NCBI GenBank assembly: GCA_017620235.1
Contig: JAFZQT010000018.1
Span: 1 to 43,291, forward strand
Reading direction: 5' to 3'
Source: Butyrivibrio sp.
GTDB taxonomy: Bacteria > Bacillota > Clostridia > Lachnospirales > Lachnospiraceae
Length of the DNA: 43,291 nt
The first letter of the stretch is position 1. Every line of letters begins with the position of its first letter. Shown piece by piece: positions 17,658-25,146 of this stretch. The position numbers and the translations under genes were made by a program. The notes beneath the pieces are model-generated. The model made no database searches and was not told the origin of the DNA. It saw only the letters and a program-made list of their open reading frames with translations.

Positions 17658-19052
17658 ATGTACACGATTGATTTCAGCAGACCATCGCACGTATATTTTA
17701 TGGGGATAGGCGGTATTTCGATGAGCGGTCTTGCCCATATATTAATAGAGAAAGGATTTAAAGTTTCAGGTTCCGATTCCAAGGAATCTCCAATGACTAA
17801 AACTCTTTCCGATCTTGGAGTAAATGTAATGTACGGTCAATGTGCTCAGAACATCGCAGATGCGAGCCCTATTGACGTTGTTGTACATACAGCTGCTATC
17901 CACCCGGACAATCCGGAATTCATTGCCGCTAAAGAAGCAAATATTCCTATTCTTACAAGAGCCGAGCTTCTCGGTCAGATAATGAAGGAATATAAGATTC
18001 CCATCGCTATCAGCGGAACTCACGGAAAAACTACAACTACTTCAATGCTCTCAAAGATTCTTCTTGAGGCAGACACAGATCCCACACTTTCAATCGGTGG
18101 CGTGTTCAGCGATATCGGCGGAAACATTCGTGTCGGAAGATCTGATTACTTCGTGACTGAAGCTTGTGAATACACAAACAGTTTCCTCAGCTTCTTTCCC
18201 AAGATCAGTGTAATTTCCAATATAGATGCGGATCACCTTGATTTCTTCAAGGATCTTGATGATATAAGAAACTCTTTTACCAAATTCGCACATCTTCTTC
18301 CCGATGACGGAACTCTTGTGATAAACGGAGACATCGATAACATCTCCACAATCACAGACGGACTCAAGTGCGAGATAATAACATATGGTTCAAAAGAGGA
18401 ATTTGACTACTATCCTTCTGATATTAATTATGACGAGCACGGTAATCCTTCATTCAAGGCTCATATGCCCGGTGGCAAAGTACTTGATGTCAAGCTTGCC
18501 GTACCCGGTCTTCACAATGTATATAACGCTCTTGCATCACTTGCAGTAAGCAATATGCTCGGAATTGATGCAGATGTTGCAACTAAAGCACTCTCATTAT
18601 TCGGAGGCACAAGCCGTCGTTTTGAGCATAAGGGTGAGGTACACGGCGTTACTATTATTGACGATTACGCACATCATCCCACAGAGATCAAAGCAACGCT
18701 CACGGCAGCGCAGAATTATCCACATAACAAGATATGGTGCGTATTCCAGCCTCACACATACACAAGAACCAAGGCACTGCTGGATGAATTTGCCGAGGCA
18801 CTTTCACTTGCCGATAAAGTGGTACTTGTTGATATCTACGCAGCCAGAGAAACTGACACTTTGGGTATAAGTTCTCGCACACTCTGTGACAAAATCGTCG
18901 AATTAGGTCACGAATGTACGTATTTTCCTACATTTGACGGCTTTTCTGAAGTCGAGAAATTTCTTTTGCAAAATTGCACTAAAGGAGATTTGTTGATAAC
19001 AATGGGAGCCGGAGATGTAGTAAAAATCGGCAATGAGCTGCTAGGCAAATAA
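17658..19052 (+). CDS. murC: UDP-N-acetylmuramate--L-alanine ligase MurC
   Basis: MurC adds L-alanine to UDP-MurNAc, the first amino-acid step of peptidoglycan. At 464 residues it is full length. The Rossmann-like N-terminal domain has MGIGGISMSGLAHILIEKG; the ATP loop is SGTHGKTTTTSML near 118; ACEYTNSFLSF and SNIDADHLDFF with metal and substrate residues are near 170-195; RRFEHKGEVHGVTIIDDYAH lies near 320; and the C-terminal domain contains CVFQPHTYTRTKALLDEF. GAGGG is seven bases before the ATG. It is transcribed alone from 17586-17613 or together with the replication genes downstream; no terminator stem was found in the 289 bases that follow. Confidence 0.98.
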   Translation: MYTIDFSRPSHVYFMGIGGISMSGLAHILIEKGFKVSGSDSKESPMTKTLSDLGVNVMYGQCAQNIADASPIDVVVHTAAIHPDNPEFIAAKEANIPILTRAELLGQIMKEYKIPIAISGTHGKTTTTSMLSKILLEADTDPTLSIGGVFSDIGGNIRVGRSDYFVTEACEYTNSFLSFFPKISVISNIDADHLDFFKDLDDIRNSFTKFAHLLPDDGTLVINGDIDNISTITDGLKCEIITYGSKEEFDYYPSDINYDEHGNPSFKAHMPGGKVLDVKLAVPGLHNVYNALASLAVSNMLGIDADVATKALSLFGGTSRRFEHKGEVHGVTIIDDYAHHPTEIKATLTAAQNYPHNKIWCVFQPHTYTRTKALLDEFAEALSLADKVVLVDIYAARETDTLGISSRTLCDKIVELGHECTYFPTFDGFSEVEKFLLQNCTKGDLLITMGAGDVVKIGNELLGK

Positions 19053-19055
19053 TAC

Positions 19056-19226
19056 TTTTCCACTTTTCCACTTTTTTTGTTCAATTCGTGAAATACATTC
19101 ATCGTGGATAACAGTCAGACTTTTCAACAAGACCAATAATTCCGGTCTTTTTGAGAGTTTGGCTGTTTTTTAGGCCTTTTACAAAAATAATCCACGTTAT
19201 CCACATTATCCACAAAGATTTCCACT
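19056..19226. promoter_or_regulatory. Cluster of DnaA boxes
   Basis: Two adjacent perfect boxes TTATCCACA (19197-19205 and 19206-19214) head to tail. Near matches are TAATCCACG directly before them (19188-19196), the inverted box CGTGGATAA (19103-19111), and three weaker sites of the form TTTTCCACT/ATTTCCACT (19056-19064, 19064-19072, 19218-19226). They fill the gap between murC and the DnaD-domain gene. Known DnaA consensus is TTATNCACA. Binding here is inferred. Confidence 0.75.
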
Positions 19227-19291
19227 TTTTGTTACATCCTCTGTTACCGCTTCTCTTCGTCACTTTTCCCATATCATATTAAAAATTGCCA

Positions 19292-19300
19292 TGCTATAAT
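19292..19300 (+). promoter_or_regulatory. Extended -10 promoter of the DnaD-domain gene
   Basis: TGCTATAAT is a perfect extended -10 (TGnTATAAT). The -35 region 17 bases upstream (TATCAT at 19272-19277) is poor, as is common for extended -10 promoters. The DnaA boxes lie 70-240 bases upstream of the presumed start. Confidence 0.7.
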
Positions 19301-19341
19301 CCTACATGTGATGAAAAAAGTAAAGCAGGTGATTAGAGAAA

Positions 19342-20433
19342 ATGATGGGGCGAGTTACTATCAGTACTAAGGTGGGGGAGGATTCTACCAGTGTTTCAAA
19401 TATCTTTATAGATGAATACATGCAGGATGCTAATGATGCGCAGATTAAGATCTATCTTTATCTGCTTCGCATGATGAAGGCAAATCTGCCTACAAGCGTT
19501 TCTGCGTTGGCGGATAAATTCAACCATACTGAGAAGGACGTAGTCCGCGCTCTCAAATACTGGGAGAAAAAAGCTCTCATTAGCCTTGAATACGACAATT
19601 CGGATACTCTTATCGGAATACATATGGAAGATATTACTTCTCAGAAATCGGCTACTACTCGAAAGAACGAGACCGTTCTGAGATCTGTTCCCGCTTCCAA
19701 ACCGGAAAGCACAATTAAGGCAAAGCCTAACTACTCTGCCGCTGAACTCAGTGCTTTCAAACAGTCTTCCGCTGCGAACATCGTATTCCCTGCGGAACAA
19801 TATTTTAAAAGACCTCTTACATCGACAGAGCTTATGACTCTGTTCTACATAAAGGATGAACTAAAGTTTTCTGATGATCTTTTGGACTATCTGATGCAAT
19901 ATTGCGTCGATAATCATAAGGCTGATTTCAGATATGTGGAAAAAGTCGCATTAAACTGGACTCAGCAAGGCATCAAAACGCCAAAACAGGCTCGCGTGGA
20001 GAATTTCAAGCATGATCACGAGATAATCGAGATCATGAAGGCACTCGGTATGGAAAATAGTCCCACGGAAAAAGAAGGAAACTTCATTAAATCGTGGCGT
20101 AGGGAGTTGGGTTTTTCAATGGATATCATAATGGAAGCCTGCGACCGTACTGTTATGGCGACACAGAAGAATCGTCTCAAATATTGTGACTCAATTCTTC
20201 GAAGCTGGCATACTAACAACGTCTCTTCAAGGGAGGATATTGCCAGACTTGATGCTGACTTCACTGAAGATCTCCGCAAAAAGAGATCGAAGGCTTCCGT
20301 GGCATCCATTAATACCAAAAGCCGTTCCGACGAATCATATATTCGCCCAGGCGGGGTCCAGAATCGCTTTAATCAGTTCCAGCAAAATACATATAATTTT
20401 GCCGAGCTTGAGAAGCAGCTTTTGGACAACTGA
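19342..20433 (+). CDS. DnaD-domain replication initiation protein
   Basis: A 363-residue primosome protein. Residues 20-95 look like a winged helix (DAQIKIYLYLLRMMKANL, VSALADKFNHTEKDVVRAL). Two DnaD/DnaB_2-type C-terminal domains follow in tandem: residues about 160-230 (LMTLFYIKDELKFSDDLLDY ending VALNWTQQGIKTPKQA) and about 250-310 (FIKSWRRELGFSMDIIMEAC ending YCDSILRSWHTNNVSSRED). Both carry the aromatic-x3-Ile-x2-W motif of the family. In Bacillus, DnaD and DnaB recruit the helicase to DnaA-opened DNA; this protein may cover both roles. The DnaI-like loader gene lies 179 bases downstream, and DnaA boxes lie upstream. The start ATG has AGGTG ten bases before it. Confidence 0.88.
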   Translation: MMGRVTISTKVGEDSTSVSNIFIDEYMQDANDAQIKIYLYLLRMMKANLPTSVSALADKFNHTEKDVVRALKYWEKKALISLEYDNSDTLIGIHMEDITSQKSATTRKNETVLRSVPASKPESTIKAKPNYSAAELSAFKQSSAANIVFPAEQYFKRPLTSTELMTLFYIKDELKFSDDLLDYLMQYCVDNHKADFRYVEKVALNWTQQGIKTPKQARVENFKHDHEIIEIMKALGMENSPTEKEGNFIKSWRRELGFSMDIIMEACDRTVMATQKNRLKYCDSILRSWHTNNVSSREDIARLDADFTEDLRKKRSKASVASINTKSRSDESYIRPGGVQNRFNQFQQNTYNFAELEKQLLDN

Positions 20434-20469
20434 TGCTCATATTTGATTGGGGAATCAGATACGGGTACA

Positions 20470-20545
20470 TACATACTCGGCCCTGTACTTTGGTTCGGTG
20501 GCGGCATAGGCCTTCCCTGAAGCACGTACAGGGCATAAGTATGTA
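20470..20545 (+). other. Long stem-loop between the DnaD-like and DnaI-like genes
   Basis: TACATACT (20470-20477) pairs with AGTATGTA (20538-20545), and GCCCTGTAC (20480-20488) pairs with GTACAGGGC (20526-20534): 17 base pairs with a 2x3 internal loop and a 37-base apical region rich in G and C. No T-run follows on either strand, so it is not a standard terminator. It could be an mRNA processing or stability element, or a small mobile repeat. Confidence 0.6.
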
Positions 20546-20612
20546 AAATAATTATGTAAATAATGATAGTGTAACGATTTGCATTTTGCTGATTTTTGAA
20601 AGGTATGAACAT

Positions 20613-21596
20613 ATGGCATTGACCAACGCGCAATTCGATGAAATAATGCACACTTACGAAGAGATGCGCTCTCTTCACAGACAGGAACTCGAGGAGCGTA
20701 AACGCTCCGTTTATGAAAGTATCCCCGGTTACAGAGAACTCGAGGATAAGTCCTCGACAATCAGCGTTGATTTCGGCAAAAGACTTCTTTCAGGCGAGAG
20801 ACTCGACCGTTCCGTGCTCAGACACCAGCTGGCTGAACTCGCCCGTCAAAAAAAATTACTTCTAACCGAATCCGGTTTTTCAGAGGACTATCTCGATATG
20901 GGCTACTCCTGCCCCTATTGCAAAGATACCGGTTATATCGGAAATGAAAAATGTCACTGTTTCAAGCAAAAGATAATAGAAAAACTCTATGACAGATCCA
21001 ACCTCAAAGAAATGGCTAAAACAGCCAATTTCAAACTTGTAAATGAAAAATATTATCAGGGTGAAGACCTGCAAAGGTTCCAAGGCGCTCTAAAGGCAAC
21101 TGAACTTTTTGTAAACTCTTTTAACTCCGACTACCAAAATCTTTTCATTTATGGTACAGTTGGTGTTGGCAAATCATTCCTGTCCACTTGTGTTGCCAAT
21201 GAGCTACTCAAAAAAGGTCATTCTGTGATCTATTTCAGCTCATCGGGCTTGTTTGAACTTCTGGCAGAAAATTCATTTGACTACAAAAACAAGCAAGAAC
21301 TTCGCGGAATCTATGATGATATCTATAACTGTGAACTTCTTATAATAGATGATCTTGGTACGGAGCGCACAAACAGTTTCGTGTCGTCCGAGCTTTTTGC
21401 ATGCTTGAATGAACGAGATCTTCGCAAGAAGTCAACAATCATTAACACAAATCTGTCTTTGGAAGAAGTACAGATCATATATTCAGACCGCATTTTTTCA
21501 AGAGTTGCCAGCAATTATAAACTGCTCAAACTCTCCGGTCCTGACATCAGGAAAATCAAAAAGATTGCCATAAAAGAAAGTGAGGATTTTCAGTAA
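20613..21596 (+). CDS. Replicative helicase loader, DnaI/DnaC-like ATPase
   Basis: A 327-residue AAA+ protein. The N-terminal 90 residues are helical; a Cys cluster follows (YSCPYCKDTGYIGNEKCHCF, near 100) that probably binds zinc as in Bacillus DnaI. The ATPase has Walker A GTVGVGKSF near 188, Walker B LLIIDDLGTE near 248 and an arginine-finger-like YSDRIFSRV near 300. Such proteins load the DnaB-type helicase onto DNA at the origin. The frame is open from a TTG at 20586, but the ATG at 20613 has AGG nine bases upstream and gives MALTNAQFDE. Its stop overlaps the next start by one base (TAATG). Confidence 0.92.
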   Translation: MALTNAQFDEIMHTYEEMRSLHRQELEERKRSVYESIPGYRELEDKSSTISVDFGKRLLSGERLDRSVLRHQLAELARQKKLLLTESGFSEDYLDMGYSCPYCKDTGYIGNEKCHCFKQKIIEKLYDRSNLKEMAKTANFKLVNEKYYQGEDLQRFQGALKATELFVNSFNSDYQNLFIYGTVGVGKSFLSTCVANELLKKGHSVIYFSSSGLFELLAENSFDYKNKQELRGIYDDIYNCELLIIDDLGTERTNSFVSSELFACLNERDLRKKSTIINTNLSLEEVQIIYSDRIFSRVASNYKLLKLSGPDIRKIKKIAIKESEDFQ

Positions 21597-22810
21597 TGCC
21601 TAAAAAAGAAGAGAAACGTAATCTGGAAACAATTCCCGTTGGTTCGTTGGGAATCATTCCATTAAAGGGCGTTAAGCCTCTGGCTGAAAAAGTTGATTAC
21701 TATCTCGTAAAATGGAGAGCCGAAAGAGAAAACGAACACAAAGGAAGCCTGGCGTTTACCGGTTATGAGAGACCATCTTATATTTTAGATGCAGAAGTAC
21801 CGAGATTCGGAACAGGTGAAGCTAAGGGTGTTATTAAAACTTCCGTTCGTGGAGATGACCTTTTTCTTCTCGTAGATGTTTGTAACTATTCACAGACCTA
21901 CTCAATGTTTGGCAGAGAAAATCACATGTCTCCTGATGATCACTATCAGGATCTTAAAAGAATTATCGCTGCTGTTGGTGGAAAAGCAAGAAGAATCACT
22001 GTTATCATGCCTTTCCTTTATGAATCAAGACAGCACAAGAGAAATTCCAGAGAATCTTTAGACTGTGCTATCGCACTTCAGGAACTTGTAAGCATGGGTG
22101 TAGACAACATCATCACATTCGATGCTCACGATCCCAGAGTACAGAACGCGATTCCTCTCAATGGTTTTGAGACAGTCAGAACAACATATCAGTTTATTAA
22201 GGCATTACTCAGAAATGTCTGGGATCTTAAGATCGACTCAGACAATATGATGGTTATAAGCCCGGATGAGGGCGGAATGAGCCGTGCAATCTATCTTGCA
22301 AGTGTGCTCGGTCTCGATGTAGGAATGTTCTACAAGCGCCGTGATTACACACAGGTTGTAAACGGAAGAAATCCTATAGTTTCACACGAGTTCCTCGGAA
22401 CAAGTGTAGAAGGCAAATCTGTTATCATCGTTGATGATATGATCTCATCAGGCGAGAGCTTGCTTGATGTTGCCAAAGCTCTTAAAGAGCGCAAAGCTGC
22501 AAGAATTTACGCTTTCTCTACATTCGGTCTCTTCACAGGCGGACTCGATGTATTTGATGAAGCTTACAATAACGGCATCATTGACAGAGTATTTACAACA
22601 AACCTTGTATATCAGACACCTGAACTTCTCTCTCGTGAATGGTACATCAGCTGCGATATGAGTAAGTACATTGCTTACCTTATCGATACTCTTAATCACG
22701 ATGCTTCTATCAGCGATCTGCTCAATCCTGTTGAAAGAATCAACAGCATTATCGAAAGATATAACAGCGGAGAACTCAGAGCTTCTCTTGAAGCAGAAAA
22801 GAAAATCTGA
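21596..22810 (+). CDS. prs: Ribose-phosphate pyrophosphokinase (PRPP synthetase)
   Basis: Makes PRPP from ribose-5-phosphate and ATP for nucleotide, His and Trp synthesis. The 404-residue length is the long form seen in Clostridia rather than the usual ~315. Visible are DAHDPRVQNAIP (catalytic His/Asp loop), the segment VISPDEGGMSRAIYLASVLG, the flexible loop FYKRRDYTQVVNGRNPI, and the PRPP-binding motif VIIVDDMISSGESLL near residue 280. The N-terminal 60 residues and C-terminal 40 extend beyond the core. It overlaps the helicase loader stop by one base, so translation is coupled. The gene ends at the terminator 22820-22866. Confidence 0.92.
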   Translation: MPKKEEKRNLETIPVGSLGIIPLKGVKPLAEKVDYYLVKWRAERENEHKGSLAFTGYERPSYILDAEVPRFGTGEAKGVIKTSVRGDDLFLLVDVCNYSQTYSMFGRENHMSPDDHYQDLKRIIAAVGGKARRITVIMPFLYESRQHKRNSRESLDCAIALQELVSMGVDNIITFDAHDPRVQNAIPLNGFETVRTTYQFIKALLRNVWDLKIDSDNMMVISPDEGGMSRAIYLASVLGLDVGMFYKRRDYTQVVNGRNPIVSHEFLGTSVEGKSVIIVDDMISSGESLLDVAKALKERKAARIYAFSTFGLFTGGLDVFDEAYNNGIIDRVFTTNLVYQTPELLSREWYISCDMSKYIAYLIDTLNHDASISDLLNPVERINSIIERYNSGELRASLEAEKKI

Positions 22811-22819
22811 AAATATTTA

Positions 22820-22866
22820 GACCTGTTTAGTTGAATGGAAATCCCATTCAATTAAACAGGTCTTTT
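22820..22866. terminator. Bidirectional terminator, overlapping the HAD gene end
   Basis: GACCTGTTTA/TTGAATGG (from 22820) pairs with CCATTCAA/TAAACAGGTC (to 22862), about 18 pairs with one mismatch, followed by TTTT on the plus strand. The left arm also forms the stop region of the minus-strand HAD gene at 22848. Confidence 0.9.
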
Positions 22867-23519
22867 ATATCTATCAAAGAATCTATTTTCTTGTAGAGCA
22901 TCTTATTAAGTTCAGCATCAGGCTGAGTCAGATCGGGCACCATAATGACGTTGCATCCTGCGCGGTAAGCACTTGTAACGCCGTTTGGAGAATCTTCAAC
23001 GGCAAATGTTTTATCAGGCGACAATCCGAGCTGCTTACATGCATAAGCGTATATATCAGGCGCCGGCTTTCCTTTTTCCACCATATTTGCACATATTATC
23101 TTATCGAAGTACTCAAAGAGTCCTATCTTCTTAAGATAGCGCTCTGTTCTCTCATAATCATTGGCTGTAGCAATACATGTCAGTATACCTTTTTCTCTGA
23201 GCCATGTAAGTATCTCTTTTGCCCCACTCTTAAGTGGTATACCATTCTCCTTGATCATCTCTTCAACAAGACTTTTCCTATACTCTCTCACTTTCATATA
23301 GTCAAAATCTTCACCGTACCACTCTTTAAATTGTGCTGGTGCGAACGGTCTTCCAAGCGAACGAAGTTCCAGCGGTCTGTCTTTTTCCATGGTATATCCG
23401 AAATGTTCAAGCGCTTTAGGCCACGCCGTCTGGTAATATTTCTCCGTATCTGTCAATGTTCCGTCCAGATCAAAGATAACTGCTTCTACTTTTTTATCCA
23501 ACTCTATATCCTCATTCAT
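22848..23519 (-). CDS. HAD-superfamily phosphatase, beta-phosphoglucomutase-like
   Basis: A 223-residue HAD hydrolase with all four motifs: VIFDLDGTLTDTE (motif I, nucleophile and acid/base Asp, near 17), CIATANDYERTE (motif II), EKGKPAPDIYAYA (motif III Lys) and FAVEDSPNGVTSAYRAGCNV (motif IV). The helical cap of residues 30-95 places it with beta-phosphoglucomutase and YhdG/Gph phosphatases. Substrate is unknown. The ATG at 23519 has no good ribosome-binding site; a TTG at codon 7 has GAGGA seven bases upstream and would give MDKKVEAVIF, so the true start may be there. The 3' end lies inside a shared terminator. Confidence 0.88.
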   Translation of the reverse strand: MNEDIELDKKVEAVIFDLDGTLTDTEKYYQTAWPKALEHFGYTMEKDRPLELRSLGRPFAPAQFKEWYGEDFDYMKVREYRKSLVEEMIKENGIPLKSGAKEILTWLREKGILTCIATANDYERTERYLKKIGLFEYFDKIICANMVEKGKPAPDIYAYACKQLGLSPDKTFAVEDSPNGVTSAYRAGCNVIMVPDLTQPDAELNKMLYKKIDSLIDIKDLFN

Positions 23520-23604
23520 TCGTATCTGTCTACTATTTAAGTTCCTATCTCGTAATACTTTGTACTATAATTATATAAATGTCAATCTGACTAAGGAGGT
23601 TTCT

Positions 23605-24240
23605 ATGGCAATAAACGAAAACATCACAAAAAGAAATACCCTGCTTGCGCAGAAAGTAATAAGCGGTCTTGAATCAAGAAATATGAGCGGTTATTTTGCA
23701 TCTTCCAAAGAAGAAGCTCTGAAACTTGCTATGGTTCTGATCCCTACAGGCTCAAGCGTAACCATGGGCGGCGCAATGAGTGCTCATGAGATCGGTCTTG
23801 TCGATGCATTAAAAGAAGGCAGCTACAACTTCATAGATCGAGACGCATATGAAGACAAGCGCGCAGCAATGCTTGCAGCATACGATGCAGATGTATTTCT
23901 CTCAAGCGCCAACGCTATTACAGAAGACGGTATTCTCGTCAACATAGACGGCAATGCAAACCGTGTCTCAGCAATAGCCCAGGGTCCAAAAAAAGTTGTC
24001 TTTATCGTCGGAATGAATAAAGTATGCCCCGACGTAGACAGTGCGCTTAAAAGAGCAAGAAACGTCGCAGCACCCATAAACGCTCAGCGCTTTGGTCTTA
24101 ACACACCATGCTGCAAAACAGGTTCATGCATGAATTGCAAATCACCCGATACAATTTGTTGCCAGTTCCTCATAACACGTTTTTCCAGACATGCAGAAAG
24201 AATCCACGTCATCCTTGTAAATGACAGTCTGGGATTTTGA
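23605..24240 (+). CDS. LUD-domain protein (lactate utilization/YkgG-like)
   Basis: A 211-residue single-domain LUD protein. Typical features are GYFASSKEEALKLAMVLIPT, SVTMGGAMSAHEIGLV (the GGxxS-type loop), DVFLSSANAITEDGILVNID and KVVFIVGMNKVCPDVDSALK. The C-terminus has a Cys-rich patch (CCKTGSCMNCKSPDTICC) usual for this short form in Clostridia, probably binding metal. LutC-type relatives work with iron-sulfur lactate dehydrogenases, but no LutA/LutB genes are adjacent, so the role here is open. The start ATG has AAGGAGG five bases upstream; an in-frame ATG at 23560 lacks one. A TATAAT at 23566-23571 is a likely -10. Confidence 0.9.
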   Translation: MAINENITKRNTLLAQKVISGLESRNMSGYFASSKEEALKLAMVLIPTGSSVTMGGAMSAHEIGLVDALKEGSYNFIDRDAYEDKRAAMLAAYDADVFLSSANAITEDGILVNIDGNANRVSAIAQGPKKVVFIVGMNKVCPDVDSALKRARNVAAPINAQRFGLNTPCCKTGSCMNCKSPDTICCQFLITRFSRHAERIHVILVNDSLGF

Positions 24241-24256
24241 TGAATTTTAAGCTAAA

Positions 24257-24309
24257 GAAAAAAGTTGGAGGCAGTTCTTTTTATTCGGAACTCATCTCCA
24301 ACTTTTTTA
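24257..24309. terminator. Bidirectional terminator between LUD and nuclease genes
   Basis: AAAAAGTTGGAG pairs with CTCCAACTTTTT, with an inner GTTC/GAAC stem. T-runs occur on both strands, fitting the convergent genes on either side. Confidence 0.88.
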
Positions 24310-24343
24310 TTTTATTCTATACTTCCTTCTTTATTATTTTATA

Positions 24344-25078
24344 TTAAGTTTCATCAAGCCAGTTACTTCCGTCAGCATAATTCAGGACTACACCGGGCTG
24401 GACATTGTAGCAATAAACATTGAAACATATTCCTTCACCGCCATCTTCAACGGACAATGCTTCAATAGTAACTCCACTGCACAGGAGGTTATTGCCTTCA
24501 AAATCCGGTGTAACTCGGTACATTACGTGATTTCCTGTCTCCTTTACATACGATGCGACCATATTCTCATACGGAAGCATACCGTCCACGTTCAGGTACC
24601 TTGTTCCCGTCACAAAGTTTTTGTCATTATCGTTTTCACCCGTTAGCTGAAAACCAATGAGGTGACATCTGTTATACAAGTACGGAGGTTTAGATTTTAC
24701 CACTCCGGGATACTTATTCTGTACCCAGCCCGTAGGCTTTATCCTTGCAATAGATTCTCGCTTCTCGGTAGGCATGATGTCCTGTCCAACACAGGCGACC
24801 GCTGTTGTACACCTTCCCAGAGCGTCCTGTTCACCATATTCTTCAAAAGATTGATCAACAATCTCATCTTCAGTAAATGTAGGTTTATTTCCATTTACTT
24901 CTATCGAAGCATTGCCTGAAAACTCAGAATCTACATTTACATCACTTACAGCACTTGCATCAGGTAATAATTCCGGATGACAGACTGATAGATATACCGC
25001 GCAAATTAGCGACAGTAATAACATGAATTCTTTGTAGTGTGCAGTCTTTTTAGTACGTTTTCTCTTTTTCTTAGCCAT
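24344..25078 (-). CDS. Secreted DNA/RNA non-specific endonuclease (EndA/DNA-entry-nuclease type)
   Basis: A 244-residue exported nuclease. Residues 1-15 are very basic, residues 16-32 form a membrane span (EFMLLLSLICAVYLSVC), and the nuclease domain covers 80-244. The active-site motif is YNRCHLIGFQLTGENDNDKN, matching DRGHLIG... of the family with the catalytic His retained and Asn at the usual Asp; the downstream metal-site Asn is in the same segment. The stretch TGTRYLNVDGMLPYENMVA is typical of Endonuclea_NS_2 proteins. It would degrade extracellular DNA, for nutrition or uptake. It lies 68 bases downstream of the 901-residue protein. No strong ribosome-binding site is seen. Confidence 0.88.
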   Translation of the reverse strand: MAKKKRKRTKKTAHYKEFMLLLSLICAVYLSVCHPELLPDASAVSDVNVDSEFSGNASIEVNGNKPTFTEDEIVDQSFEEYGEQDALGRCTTAVACVGQDIMPTEKRESIARIKPTGWVQNKYPGVVKSKPPYLYNRCHLIGFQLTGENDNDKNFVTGTRYLNVDGMLPYENMVASYVKETGNHVMYRVTPDFEGNNLLCSGVTIEALSVEDGGEGICFNVYCYNVQPGVVLNYADGSNWLDET

Positions 25079-25146
25079 ATTATGCTATTCTGCTACACTA
25101 ACGTGAAAATCCTGTGTCTTAAGTATGTTTTTTCAGAAAACTTTGC

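Noticed and set aside
19056-19226. Chromosomal origin (oriC)
   Set aside because: DnaA boxes are present, but there is no dnaA, dnaN or rpmH nearby and no obvious AT-rich unwinding stretch with DnaA-trio pattern; a regulatory or titration site is the more cautious reading.
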